DNA of 64,000 nucleotides from a virus: IMG/VR virus record IMGVR_UViG_3300024239_000011, positions 330,303 to 394,302 of that record; one strand, 5' to 3'. Shown piece by piece: positions 15,548 to 23,545 of this stretch (position 1 is its first letter; each line of letters starts with the position of its first letter). The notes under the pieces were generated by a model. It saw only the letters and a program-made list of their open reading frames with translations, ran no database searches and was not told where the DNA came from. The position numbers and the translations under genes were made by a program.

Positions 15548-16873
15548 GTGTGTAATGTGAATACGCCCGAACTTCTAGCCAAAGCACTTGAATCGCTACA
15601 GGATGGTGTGATCGTCACCGACGCTTCGCAAACCATAGTGTTCGTCAACGATTCGGTGTTGGCACAGACTGGGTACACCAGGGAGGAAGTGGTTGGACAA
15701 ACCCCCAAACTCTTCCAGTGTCATCAAACAACGGATACCTTTAAAAATTCAATACGCGCTACCCTTGCGCGTGGCGATTCCTTTATTGGGACGACGGTGA
15801 ACCGTCGTAAAGACGGTACCACGTATCATGTTGAATTATATGTTGCTCCGATCCACGGGGAGGGTGGGATAACTCATTACGTTGGTACTCAACGCGATAT
15901 TATCCGCCGAGGCGGAAGACATTTTGAATCATTTTTTGATGTATCCACCCACCTTCTAATTATCCTTGATGTGGATGGTACTCGTATCCGCATAAACACC
16001 ATTAATGCATTGGCAGAGAAATACCTTAATCCAGAATGGTGTACCTGCCGTGGTTTGGATATTTCGTTTCAATGCGCTGGGTTGGAGGAATTCGTCATCC
16101 ATGCCAAATTATGCACGGAGACGTGTGAGGTAACTCGCTTTGAGCAGGTTATCAATACCAATCAGGGTGAGCGCGTTGTTGAGTTCACGTTAGTCCCGGT
16201 AGTTGATGGTAATGGTGTATGTGTCGGTTTGAATTGCGTTGGTGAGGATATCACCAGCGAAAAAGAGGCTTTGGAACATATTCATTTCTTGGCCTACCAT
16301 GACAGCCTTACCGAACTTCCAAACCGCGTCCTCATGACGCAACGCATGAATGCTGAGATTGAACGTTCTCGGCGTTTTGGGCACCCGTTTGCGTTGCTGT
16401 TTCTTGATCTTGATAATTTCAAACAGGTCAACGACACGATGGGTCATGGGGTTGGTGATAAACTTCTCAAAAAGGTTGCGAAGCGTCTTTCTAGTGCTGT
16501 ACGCAAGAATGATCTGGTGGCACGATTAGGTGGTGATGAATTCGCTGTCATCATGACAACGGACGGAGATGCTTTAGCTGATGCGGAAACGTTGGCGACC
16601 CGAATCATTGCCGCATTATCACTACCGTTCGAGGTTGATGAACACCGGATCGATAATATCGGCGTGAGTGTTGGGGTTGCACTATTCCCCAATCATGCAA
16701 CTTCGAGAGACGAGTTATTTCGCAACGCCGACATAGCGATGTATCACGCTAAACGCACACACGGAAATTGTCATACCGTTTTTGTAGATGTATTTGGTGG
16801 GTGTAAAAAAGATTGCGAACACTGTGATCTAAAAGTTCGATGCTTCGGAGATAGCTTCGTTCTCACCCCGTAA
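15548..16873 (+). CDS. PAS-PAS-GGDEF diguanylate cyclase
   Basis: 441 aa from GTG 15548 (GTG 15557 is an alternative; no ATG is near). PAS domain 1 at about 8-120 (NDSVLAQTGYTREEVVGQTP, with a PAC strand), PAS-like domain 2 at about 125-240, GGDEF domain at about 241-410 with LAYHDSLTELPNR, FLDLDNFKQVND and intact GGDEF at 328-332. An RKND I-site (319-322), five residues before GGDEF, implies c-di-GMP product inhibition. Makes c-di-GMP from two GTP. The last ~30 residues carry a CxxxCxxCx5C cluster unusual for the family, perhaps metal-binding. No membrane segment, so cytosolic. Rare in phages. Confidence 0.9.
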   Translation: MCNVNTPELLAKALESLQDGVIVTDASQTIVFVNDSVLAQTGYTREEVVGQTPKLFQCHQTTDTFKNSIRATLARGDSFIGTTVNRRKDGTTYHVELYVAPIHGEGGITHYVGTQRDIIRRGGRHFESFFDVSTHLLIILDVDGTRIRINTINALAEKYLNPEWCTCRGLDISFQCAGLEEFVIHAKLCTETCEVTRFEQVINTNQGERVVEFTLVPVVDGNGVCVGLNCVGEDITSEKEALEHIHFLAYHDSLTELPNRVLMTQRMNAEIERSRRFGHPFALLFLDLDNFKQVNDTMGHGVGDKLLKKVAKRLSSAVRKNDLVARLGGDEFAVIMTTDGDALADAETLATRIIAALSLPFEVDEHRIDNIGVSVGVALFPNHATSRDELFRNADIAMYHAKRTHGNCHTVFVDVFGGCKKDCEHCDLKVRCFGDSFVLTP

Positions 16874-16890
16874 AAGCGGTGATATGGAAA

Positions 16891-16914
16891 CTGGTGGGAG
16901 TTACCTCCCACCAG
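16891..16914. terminator. Bidirectional hairpin
   Basis: CTGGTGGGAG/CTCCCACCAG stem with a 4-base loop between the convergent GGDEF and Pnkp-like genes. Confidence 0.6.
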
Positions 16915-16919
16915 CAACT

Positions 16920-18257
16920 TTAGAACCGCATGATCTCATTCATTTTAAGAAGATCGTTACCGGTGAACTTCACCGTTACCATGGTCAGTGGTCCACCCTT
17001 CCCGCATCCAGTATCCGCGAACACAACCTTCCCGCCATTGGGGTTGGTGTAGATGTCCGGGTTTCCATCCACCGCACGGCTGTAATCGTGCCCGACAATG
17101 GCGATCTGGTGTGCCGGAATGTTGTCCATCCAGTCATAAAGACGGGTAGGAAACTCTTTACCGGTCGCCGGATCGACAGTCTTGGTCCCATCCGTTTGAC
17201 CAAACATTGCCATGTTTTCCAACATGCCGTGTAACCGATGGGCATAACTGTTCAACATACCGGGATGAATGGCACCGTGGACGAAAGTCAGGTTACCGAT
17301 CCGCAGATGATGGCGTGCAAGACTGTACAACGCCATGAACTTACGTTCCCAGGATTGGCGCTGTTCCATCGGCAAAGCTTCGATCACGTTGAAAGTTTCA
17401 CGGGTACCATGGGTGAACATGACCGTGATGTTGTCTTCAGTGCGCTCGTAACCTTCGACTTCGGCTTTCCCAAGCTGCTCGATGACCTTCTTGTATTTCC
17501 GCTCGTGATTACCCAGGATCATCATGCCGCGTCCGGTAGTCACCAAATCGTACATAAAGTCAACGGTACCCACCGGGTCGGGTCCATAGTCCACCACATC
17601 ACCCAACTGAACCACGAACAGGTTGTTCTCCTTGGCGTATTCCAAGGCATCCATCAACTGCTCAGACATATTGTGGACATCACCGATCACCGCGATACCG
17701 GCAAACCCCTTCTCCTTGATCCACGTCAGTAAATCATAGTGATTGGGCTTTTGTACGACCACGAATTCATCGGTGCGCGCATCAACGACCAAGCGGTTCG
17801 GGGCATTATCGCCTCGAAGGATCGCCTGCTCATTTGCCTTGAATGTCTCGTGATGTGCTTCCACGAGCGTCTTGTCCTTGATAATCACACCATGACGCCA
17901 CCCTTGTGTCTTCATTTTCTCGGGCAACGGGCGGTCATATACCAGATAAACCACAGGTACACCAGCATCAACGCCAATTTTAGCCGAGGATTCGCGGTCG
18001 CGCGTCTTCAGGTGCGTTGCATCAATAACGACACGTTCACCAACAGAAAGTTTCAACGCGGCACGGTGGCGCACTTCGTCAAAGACGATTTCGTTGATAT
18101 CCTGGCGCATGTGGTCATTGACCAATTCGGCACGGATTGCGTCAGTCGAGATTACTTCATATGGACGAAAATGCTGCTCACAAAGGGTGGATTTCCCCGC
18201 ACCTGATGGACCTACTAACAATACAAGTGCGTGAAGTGGAATAGATTTTACAGACAC
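16920..18257 (-). CDS. Pnkp-like polynucleotide kinase / metallophosphatase
   Basis: 445 aa. The N-terminal P-loop kinase has GPSGAGKST (16-24), STDAIRAEL and an IDATHLKTRDR lid region. The C-terminal calcineurin-like phosphoesterase has VIGDVHN, QLGDVVDYGPDPVG, LGNHERKY, THGTRE/VHGAIHPG and VGHDYS. This is the kinase-phosphatase half of bacterial Pnkp without the ligase domain; it would heal broken RNA ends (5'-OH phosphorylation, 3'/2',3'-phosphate removal). The Rnl1-type ligase at 35227-36441 can supply sealing. Start: GTG 18257 with AAAAGG upstream; a TTG at 18311 is in frame but lacks an SD, while AAGGAGGG (about 18284-18291) sits between. Confidence 0.85.
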   Translation of the reverse strand: MSVKSIPLHALVLLVGPSGAGKSTLCEQHFRPYEVISTDAIRAELVNDHMRQDINEIVFDEVRHRAALKLSVGERVVIDATHLKTRDRESSAKIGVDAGVPVVYLVYDRPLPEKMKTQGWRHGVIIKDKTLVEAHHETFKANEQAILRGDNAPNRLVVDARTDEFVVVQKPNHYDLLTWIKEKGFAGIAVIGDVHNMSEQLMDALEYAKENNLFVVQLGDVVDYGPDPVGTVDFMYDLVTTGRGMMILGNHERKYKKVIEQLGKAEVEGYERTEDNITVMFTHGTRETFNVIEALPMEQRQSWERKFMALYSLARHHLRIGNLTFVHGAIHPGMLNSYAHRLHGMLENMAMFGQTDGTKTVDPATGKEFPTRLYDWMDNIPAHQIAIVGHDYSRAVDGNPDIYTNPNGGKVVFADTGCGKGGPLTMVTVKFTGNDLLKMNEIMRF

Positions 18258-18320
18258 GATACAAAACCTTTTTCTTTTCTTGGCCCTCCTTATACCGTGA
18301 ACAATTTTCAAAGATCAATT

Positions 18321-18572
18321 TTAAAACTTTGTCTCATTAGCAACCCGTAGTCCCGTAGCAAGATGTTCGACTACACCGATTACCTGTCCTTTACGCAAAA
18401 TTTTGTATTTTTTTTGTGCAGACATGATATTATCTAAAGTAATCCGATCACCGTTGGTGAGATAATAAACTCGTCCACCATCAGGCAATTGATCAACTTT
18501 CTCAATACCGTTAGGATACAACTTGGGCATGCATCTCGTCCGTTCTTGGTTAAGTTGATCGTACAATAACAC
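18321..18572 (-). CDS. Hypothetical protein, 83 aa
   Basis: GTG start at 18572 with AAGGGG 7 bases upstream; an internal ATG at 18527 is an alternative. The C-terminal half is beta-rich (GGRVYYLTNGDRITLDN...KILRKGQVIGVVEHL). No family recognised. Confidence 0.5.
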   Translation of the reverse strand: MLLYDQLNQERTRCMPKLYPNGIEKVDQLPDGGRVYYLTNGDRITLDNIMSAQKKYKILRKGQVIGVVEHLATGLRVANETKF

Positions 18573-18586
18573 ATTTATTCCCCTTC

Positions 18587-18593
18587 ATAAATA
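18587..18593 (+). promoter_or_regulatory. Candidate late promoter ATAAATA
   Basis: ATAAATA 28 bases before the ATG of the secreted protein gene, followed by a small GTCG/CGAC hairpin. Confidence 0.4.
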
Positions 18594-18621
18594 CTGTCGT
18601 TCTACGACAATTGAGCCGCAC

Positions 18622-19068
18622 ATGTCGAAATTCATTCCATCATTGATTGTTACGTTGTTAGTGTCGTCACCGTCCTACGGTCTGGACATTTCGGGGAAAA
18701 TTACAGTTTTGGGGGAATGCCAAGCGACATATGCGCAATTGGTCATGATTTCCAATCTAACTGCCGGTTTCTTAACCATGTCTAATGCACCATCCGAACA
18801 GGTACTCGGTTTTGCGCGTATTGGGCAGCACGCATTGGATGGGTTTGATCAAGCCGACGCAGAAGCCGAACGAATCATTGGAAATGCATCACCAAAGGAT
18901 CGAATTCGGCTTGATGTGATTAATAATCAAACTTTTCAAGAAACCACCAAGACGTGGGAAGAATTAAAAGTGTCGCTTACCACCGGGGCGTCCACCGCAA
19001 CAATGTTCATGAAAAATTTGGTGGAAAAATCAAATCAGTGTGATGGTATATTGTCACAGATCGACTAA
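18622..19068 (+). CDS. Secreted/periplasmic hypothetical protein
   Basis: 148 aa. Residues 1-20 form a signal peptide (basic start, IPSLIVTLLVSS core, cleavage likely after PSYG). The mature part is helical with two Cys (in LGECQAT and NQCDG) that could form a disulfide in the periplasm. No family recognised. Late-type promoter; the end overlaps the convergent isomerase gene by 4 bases. An envelope or lysis role is possible but not shown. Confidence 0.6.
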   Translation: MSKFIPSLIVTLLVSSPSYGLDISGKITVLGECQATYAQLVMISNLTAGFLTMSNAPSEQVLGFARIGQHALDGFDQADAEAERIIGNASPKDRIRLDVINNQTFQETTKTWEELKVSLTTGASTATMFMKNLVEKSNQCDGILSQID

Positions 19069-20006
19069 GCGATATTCGCTCTGAGGCAATCATGAATATG
19101 AATTACACCCATCACCTGATCGGCATCTACCACAATCAAGCTCGTAATGGTACGATCTGTCATCAGCTTCAGAGCATCCACCGCAAATGTATCAGGGGAC
19201 ACCGTTTTAGGGTTCCGGGTCATGAAAACATCCACAGGCGTAGTCAACGGAACATGATCGATATTTCGACGGATATCCCCATCCGTGACTAGCCCTAATA
19301 GCGTATTATCGTCATCCACCACAACCGCACACCCAAGTGCTTTTTTTCCAATGACGAGAATGGCGTCCTTCATCGTCGCGTGAATACACACTAAAGGCAT
19401 TGCTGGTCCTTGATGCATGATCTGCTTGACCAACAGCAATTCCCGCCCAAGCTTTCCACCGGGATGATAATGACCAAATTCTCGTTCGGTCAGTGTCTCG
19501 CTGTAAAGTGCCACTGCCAGCGCATCACCCAATGCTAACGACATCGTGGTTGAGGTCGTTGGTACCAATCCAAGTGGACATGCTTCGCGTTTTGGGAGGG
19601 TTAAAACGACCGTAGCTGCTGCGCCGATGGTGCTACTGGGGTTGGAAGTGATTACTACCACGGGTATCGCCCGGCGCCGACAGTAGTGCATTAGGTTGAA
19701 CATTTCCCCGGTTTCGCCGGAATTCGAAATCCCAATGACCGCATCGCCCGGTTGGATCATCCCCATATCACCGTGGTTCGCCTCGGCGGGATGAACGAAG
19801 ACCGCCGGTTTCCCTACTGATGATAATGTGGCCGCAATCTTACGGGCAATATGCCCGCTTTTGCCCATACCGGTAACGATTATTCGCCCACTCACTCCGG
19901 TAAGAACTTCACAGGCAGAAGTAAACCTTCCATCAAGGGTATTCGCCAGTTCTTGAATACCATCAGCTTCTTCTTTTAGTGTACGCTTTGCAATGTCGAT
20001 ATACAT
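19065..20006 (-). CDS. kdsD: Arabinose-5-phosphate isomerase (KdsD/KpsF/GutQ type)
   Basis: 313 aa from ATG 20006 (GAGGTGAAATAT upstream). The SIS domain (about 30-190) has GMGKSGHIARKIAATLSSVG, a HPAEANHGDMGMI segment and SNSGETGE, followed by two CBS domains (about 205-313) with VTDGDIRR. Catalyses ribulose-5-phosphate to arabinose-5-phosphate, the first step to Kdo for LPS or capsule. Full-length with the family's usual order. A phage copy suggests modification of host surface sugar supply; alternatively it acts on another sugar phosphate. Confidence 0.9.
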   Translation of the reverse strand: MYIDIAKRTLKEEADGIQELANTLDGRFTSACEVLTGVSGRIIVTGMGKSGHIARKIAATLSSVGKPAVFVHPAEANHGDMGMIQPGDAVIGISNSGETGEMFNLMHYCRRRAIPVVVITSNPSSTIGAAATVVLTLPKREACPLGLVPTTSTTMSLALGDALAVALYSETLTEREFGHYHPGGKLGRELLLVKQIMHQGPAMPLVCIHATMKDAILVIGKKALGCAVVVDDDNTLLGLVTDGDIRRNIDHVPLTTPVDVFMTRNPKTVSPDTFAVDALKLMTDRTITSLIVVDADQVMGVIHIHDCLRANIA

Positions 20007-20046
20007 ATATTTCACCTCAATACATGAACATATACATACTGCTGAC

Positions 20047-20075
20047 TTGACATGCGGACAATTATTTTCTATACT
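20047..20075 (+). promoter_or_regulatory. Strong sigma70 promoter
   Basis: TTGACA (20047-20052), 17-bp spacer, TATACT (20070-20075), 25 bases before the ATG at 20101. Near-consensus, so host RNA polymerase should use it early. Confidence 0.8.
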
Positions 20076-20100
20076 GGTTAAAGTCAAGGAGAAAATCCCC

Positions 20101-20319
20101 ATGCGTTCAATTACCAAAGCCGACGTGGAACACTATTACGGCGGGATGGTTATGACGATGGCACGTTCGTTGGCAACCAAACCGTGGGATGATTTGACTT
20201 TTAGATCGCGTCAGCGGCTTTTGAACAAAGCAGTAAAAGCACTTCATGCCATGCTCAATAACAAAGAGTGCGTGAGTGCATTGTTCACGTTTACCAGGGA
20301 TCGTCTTACCAATAAGTAG
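20101..20319 (+). CDS. Small hypothetical protein, likely early
   Basis: 72 aa, basic and helical. ATG 20101 after AAGGAGAAAAT, just downstream of a near-consensus sigma70 promoter. Alone on the plus strand and ended by a hairpin, so it is a self-standing early transcript. This is the usual layout for host-takeover genes (inference). No family recognised. Confidence 0.6.
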   Translation: MRSITKADVEHYYGGMVMTMARSLATKPWDDLTFRSRQRLLNKAVKALHAMLNNKECVSALFTFTRDRLTNK

Positions 20320-20341
20320 AAGGGAGCTTACGCCCCCTTCT
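20318..20341. terminator. Hairpin between convergent genes
   Basis: AGAAGGG/CCCTTCT stem with a 10-base loop after the 20319 stop; no clear U-run. Confidence 0.45.
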
Positions 20342-20359
20342 GCCTACGGAAACCCTAGT

Positions 20360-20755
20360 TTATTCAGCAGCCGCCCCAAGGCGAGCCGCCTCCCGTTGTT
20401 CGTGTGCCATTTCCTTAGCGAAGAAGCGCAGGAACATCAGGTTGCGGGCACGATCCCGAAGGTTCTGACGTTCGATAGCAGCCCAAGAATCGTAGTCCGG
20501 ATTAATCCCGATGTTCTTCTTGGTGGTCTGCGCCCGTTCACCCATGATAGTCTTGATCACTTCCCACAGGCACTTCTTGCGCTTACCCTTACAGGCGCGG
20601 ATTTCCTGATTGATCTCAGCCAAATCCGCCTTCCAAGCCTTCAGCCACGCAAGGTACTGATCCTTGTTGGTAAAATCGAGCGCCTTACGTGCAGCTTCAC
20701 GCTCATAGGTTTCGTTGAAAGCGGTACCGAAAATCTGAGTGAAAGTCTTTAACAT
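20360..20755 (-). CDS. Hypothetical protein, 131 aa
   Basis: Helical and basic, with a KGKRKK segment about residue 57 and an Ala/Arg-rich C-terminus. Last gene of a five-gene minus-strand run (20360-22178). Function unknown. Confidence 0.6.
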   Translation of the reverse strand: MLKTFTQIFGTAFNETYEREAARKALDFTNKDQYLAWLKAWKADLAEINQEIRACKGKRKKCLWEVIKTIMGERAQTTKKNIGINPDYDSWAAIERQNLRDRARNLMFLRFFAKEMAHEQREAARLGAAAE

Positions 20756-20812
20756 GATACTTCTCCATTCTGTGCGGCATCTTGCCGCGATTGATTAACC
20801 CACCATTGGGTT

Positions 20813-21193
20813 TTACTGGGTGAACTCTTTCGTGAGTTCTTCAAACTGACGACGGCGCTCTTCTTTTTTACGAGCTTCTTCCGCCGACCGCTTGTTTTCT
20901 TCTTCAAGTTGAAGCTGGAATTCAGCTTCTTCGCACTCTCCGAAGTATTCCTTCCGGGCATCCTCATTCCATAACAGGTCAGCATTGATGTATTCGTAGT
21001 CAATGTCGTTGCAGCATCCGCACCGCGCACTGTTGTAACTGAATTCAATCATCCCATTGTTGAATTTGATGCCTTCAAGCTTCCATTTGTGGTAGCCCAT
21101 GGCTGCAAGACGACGTTCCGCAAGTTGTTCGGCCAACATGTAGATGTCGTCCAGAATTTCAGCCGCAGCCTTAATCTGTTCATTAGTCGCCAT
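20813..21193 (-). CDS. Hypothetical protein with C-terminal coiled coil
   Basis: 126 aa from ATG 21193, which lies 2 bases after the upstream stop; longer versions would run over the neighbour. A CGCCNDIDYEY motif about residue 57 is followed by a long Glu/Lys/Arg-rich coiled coil. Unknown. Confidence 0.55.
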   Translation of the reverse strand: MATNEQIKAAAEILDDIYMLAEQLAERRLAAMGYHKWKLEGIKFNNGMIEFSYNSARCGCCNDIDYEYINADLLWNEDARKEYFGECEEAEFQLQLEEENKRSAEEARKKEERRRQFEELTKEFTQ

Positions 21194-21194
21194 G

Positions 21195-21719
21195 TTAGAT
21201 GCTCCCCGCCAGACGCGCCGCGTCTTCCAACCGACGCGCCACTTCATCGTTGATGTACTGGTTGATCCCACTAACCATTTTCTTGTCGATAATGTCCTTG
21301 ATCTGCGATTCAATGTGACGTTGAACCATGCTGGCACGCTCTTCGATCTTACCAGCCGCCTCATTCACATTCCGGTGGACTTCCTGGCGGGCGAGGTTGA
21401 TCAGGTCGTGTTCATCAACCGCCGCTTTCGCCATCGCTTTGATCTCAGCCTGAATTTCCGGGTTGAGGACAAACTTCTTCTGGTTCGAATATCCACCCTT
21501 GATCTGTTCCCAACGACCGAACAACCCGAGGACTTCTTCTTCGAACTGCTTGCGAACGGTTTCATCAATCAGACGCTTGGTATCGTCATTGAGGAAAATC
21601 TTATGGCTCGCAGCAGCAGCCGAGATTACGGCTCGGCGCATTTCCAGCTTGAATTCCTCGCCTTCAGAAGCGATGAAGTGGTTGAGAGCTTTGGTATCCA
21701 GAGTGATTTGAATGGTCAT
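21195..21719 (-). CDS. Hypothetical helical protein, 174 aa
   Basis: Almost entirely helical with strong Ala/Glu/Lys content; probably coiled-coil oligomer. Preceded by GAGGATCGC. No domain recognised. Confidence 0.6.
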   Translation of the reverse strand: MTIQITLDTKALNHFIASEGEEFKLEMRRAVISAAAASHKIFLNDDTKRLIDETVRKQFEEEVLGLFGRWEQIKGGYSNQKKFVLNPEIQAEIKAMAKAAVDEHDLINLARQEVHRNVNEAAGKIEERASMVQRHIESQIKDIIDKKMVSGINQYINDEVARRLEDAARLAGSI

Positions 21720-21734
21720 GATGCGATCCTCTTT

Positions 21735-22178
21735 TTACTTGGCAGTGAAACGGATGTTGCGAGAGCGATACTTGTCAACGACGCCGCTAAGGCTGTTCGG
21801 GTTCGGTTGGTTGGCATCGAGCCACCCGTCCCAATCGAGAACCACCGGCAGAGCCTCGGCGTTGCGAGCGTCGTAGATGCGGAAGGCGAGGTCGGGGCGG
21901 GATTTCGACCAGCTTTCCAAGTCGCGCTGCGCCATCGCCAAACCGTCCACCTTAAACTTGCCACCGAAATTCGACGTGGCATTGTCGGACGACCAGTTGA
22001 ACTGGACGAACGCGGGGGACAGACCGAGCGAGAACGAGTTCTCAACCGTACCGTAGAACCGCTGTTCTTCCGCCGACCACCCGAGAACGACGTAGCCGGG
22101 CAGTGCCATCAGGCGTTCGTCACGCTCATTGAACGAGCGAAGCGGGGGAAGACCCTTGATGGTGATGTGTTCGGACAT
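21735..22178 (-). CDS. Hypothetical protein, 147 aa
   Basis: Beta-rich with many Trp (about seven), ending in a basic segment. GC-richer than the flanks. Preceded by GGGGAGGATC. Not recognised. Confidence 0.6.
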   Translation of the reverse strand: MSEHITIKGLPPLRSFNERDERLMALPGYVVLGWSAEEQRFYGTVENSFSLGLSPAFVQFNWSSDNATSNFGGKFKVDGLAMAQRDLESWSKSRPDLAFRIYDARNAEALPVVLDWDGWLDANQPNPNSLSGVVDKYRSRNIRFTAK

Positions 22179-22195
22179 GACTGATCCTCCCCGGC

Positions 22196-22552
22196 TTACA
22201 GCGAGCTAAAACGCTTGGTGATGTGATGTATGTCAGACCGGCGTGCGGGACCGATACCCAGCGCGGTGATGATGGGGTTGCCATCAAAATGCGGGGGTAG
22301 GATATGACCGCTATCGGTGATGAGGGCGCAGGGCAGCCCAGCCCGTTCCGCTTCTTCCTTGGCGCGGAGAAGCTGGTTCAGGTTCTTGGCTTTCAAAACA
22401 CATTTCGTTCCGTGCCGATCCCCCAAATATTCAGTCGCATGACTTGGGGTTTCCGCGTGGGCTTTGAGGAACGTATCAAGAAAAGCATGTCCGCATTGCG
22501 CAGCAGCTTTGCCCGGCGGCATATCAAGATCGCCGCGAATAATGGCATACAA
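22196..22552 (-). CDS. Peptidyl-tRNA hydrolase, PTH2 type
   Basis: 118 aa from TTG 22552, about the size of PTH2 enzymes. Motifs: RGDLDMPPGKAAAQCGHAF (catalytic Lys/Gln-Cys-His region), LKAKNLNQLLRAKEEA and CALITDSGH, then PTALGIGP-like IITALGIGPAR. It frees tRNA from peptidyl-tRNA. The start is doubtful: the conserved frame extends upstream (DPTLR) to a TAG at 22574-22576 that follows ATG-TCG with a good GGAG SD (ATG at 22582), and TTG 22552 has no SD. See the finding on this leader. Confidence 0.85.
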   Translation of the reverse strand: MYAIIRGDLDMPPGKAAAQCGHAFLDTFLKAHAETPSHATEYLGDRHGTKCVLKAKNLNQLLRAKEEAERAGLPCALITDSGHILPPHFDGNPIITALGIGPARRSDIHHITKRFSSL

Positions 22553-22632
22553 TCGAAGGGTGGGATCAGGAATCTACGACATGGTACATACTCCAAGTTC
22601 TTAGGGTTTAGACATAAGTTCTTTGCTTTTAG

Positions 22633-22639
22633 ATAAATA
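22633..22639 (+). promoter_or_regulatory. Candidate late promoter ATAAATA within a palindrome
   Basis: GATAAAT-A-ATTTATC (22632-22646) contains the box, 24 bases before the ATG of the endonuclease at 22664. Confidence 0.45.
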
Positions 22640-22663
22640 ATTTATCAGGCAAGGAACTACTCA

Positions 22664-23344
22664 ATGTACGATACGTCAGAACACTATTTTGTGTATATTT
22701 TGCTTAATCCGTTAAAAGACTATCTTCCATTTTACGTTGGTAAAGGGTCGCGGAACCGCATAAAAGAACATCTTTGGGAGACAGCAGAAACAACGTCGAA
22801 TCGCCACAAATTCAATACTGTAAAGAAAATCCTCGCTTCCGGATTTGATGAAATACCATTCGTTAAATGGATCGACGGTATTGACGAAGAAACTGCATAT
22901 AGAATTGAAGAAGTTTTAATTCGATGGTATGGGCGACGGGTAGACGGGGGGATTTTAACGAACTTGTCATTATCGCAACGCCCGCCGTCACGTTTTGGTA
23001 TGACACACTCAGATGAAACTAAATGTCTTATATCCAAAAACCGCAAGGGGAAAGGACGAGGTTCCCCGTCAGCAGAACACCGTCGTAAAATTGCAGTCGC
23101 TTTGAAGGGGAAACCTAAATCGCCCGAAACAATCGAAAAACGACGCGAGACGATGAAGGCAAAATCAGAGGAAGAGATTGAAAACATGCGCACCAAAATG
23201 CGACATGCTCGTTCCGAACAAATTTTCACAGCCGAATCCAACCGCAAACGCGCATTGGCGAATACGGGGAAAAAACGGTCTGAAGAAACAAAACGGAAAA
23301 TTTCGGAAGCACTAAAACGGCGACATGCGGAAATGCCAACCTGA
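22664..23344 (+). CDS. GIY-YIG homing endonuclease with NUMOD3 repeats
   Basis: 226 aa. The N-terminal GIY-YIG variant (VYILLNP ... PFYVGKGSRNRIKEH, catalytic Arg) runs to about residue 95 with the Glu in YRIEEVLIRWYGR. NUMOD3-like repeats follow: FGMTHSDETKCLISKNRKGK, SAEHRRKIAVALKGKPKSPE, KKRSEETKRKISEALKRR. It sits between an intact PTH2 gene and a broken PTH2 5' end, so it most likely inserted into or was copied with that locus. Confidence 0.85.
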   Translation: MYDTSEHYFVYILLNPLKDYLPFYVGKGSRNRIKEHLWETAETTSNRHKFNTVKKILASGFDEIPFVKWIDGIDEETAYRIEEVLIRWYGRRVDGGILTNLSLSQRPPSRFGMTHSDETKCLISKNRKGKGRGSPSAEHRRKIAVALKGKPKSPETIEKRRETMKAKSEEEIENMRTKMRHARSEQIFTAESNRKRALANTGKKRSEETKRKISEALKRRHAEMPT

Positions 23345-23493
23345 ATTGTGCAGTGCCCGGCTTGTGATGCTGTCTTTCCACTACTCATGTCAAGGTCGCC
23401 ACGAGCAATGGCGTAGAGACGCAGGGTGGGATCGCCACCCAGATTAGGGATCGAAGTAGAAATCTACGTGTCAGCGGCACTGATATGGGTCAT
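23345..23493 (-). pseudogene. Truncated second copy of the PTH2 gene 5' end
   Basis: Minus-strand frame with GGAGGTTCCT SD and ATG 23493, an in-frame TAG at 23464-23466, then DPTLRLYAIARGDLDMSSGK and TASQAGH, which matches DPTLRLYAIIRGDLDMPPGK and AAAQCGH of the intact gene. It breaks off at the end of the endonuclease gene. Codon differences between the copies are largely synonymous, so the copies diverged while coding. A relic of insertion or recombination. Confidence 0.8.
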
Positions 23494-23518
23494 AGGAACC
23501 TCCGGTTTTCGATAATCC

Positions 23519-23525
23519 TATTTAT
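23519..23525 (-). promoter_or_regulatory. Candidate late promoter ATAAATA
   Basis: TATTTAT on the plus strand, 26 bases upstream of the broken PTH2 ATG at 23493. Confidence 0.4.
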
Positions 23526-23545
23526 AAACACCTGAGTTATGGGTG

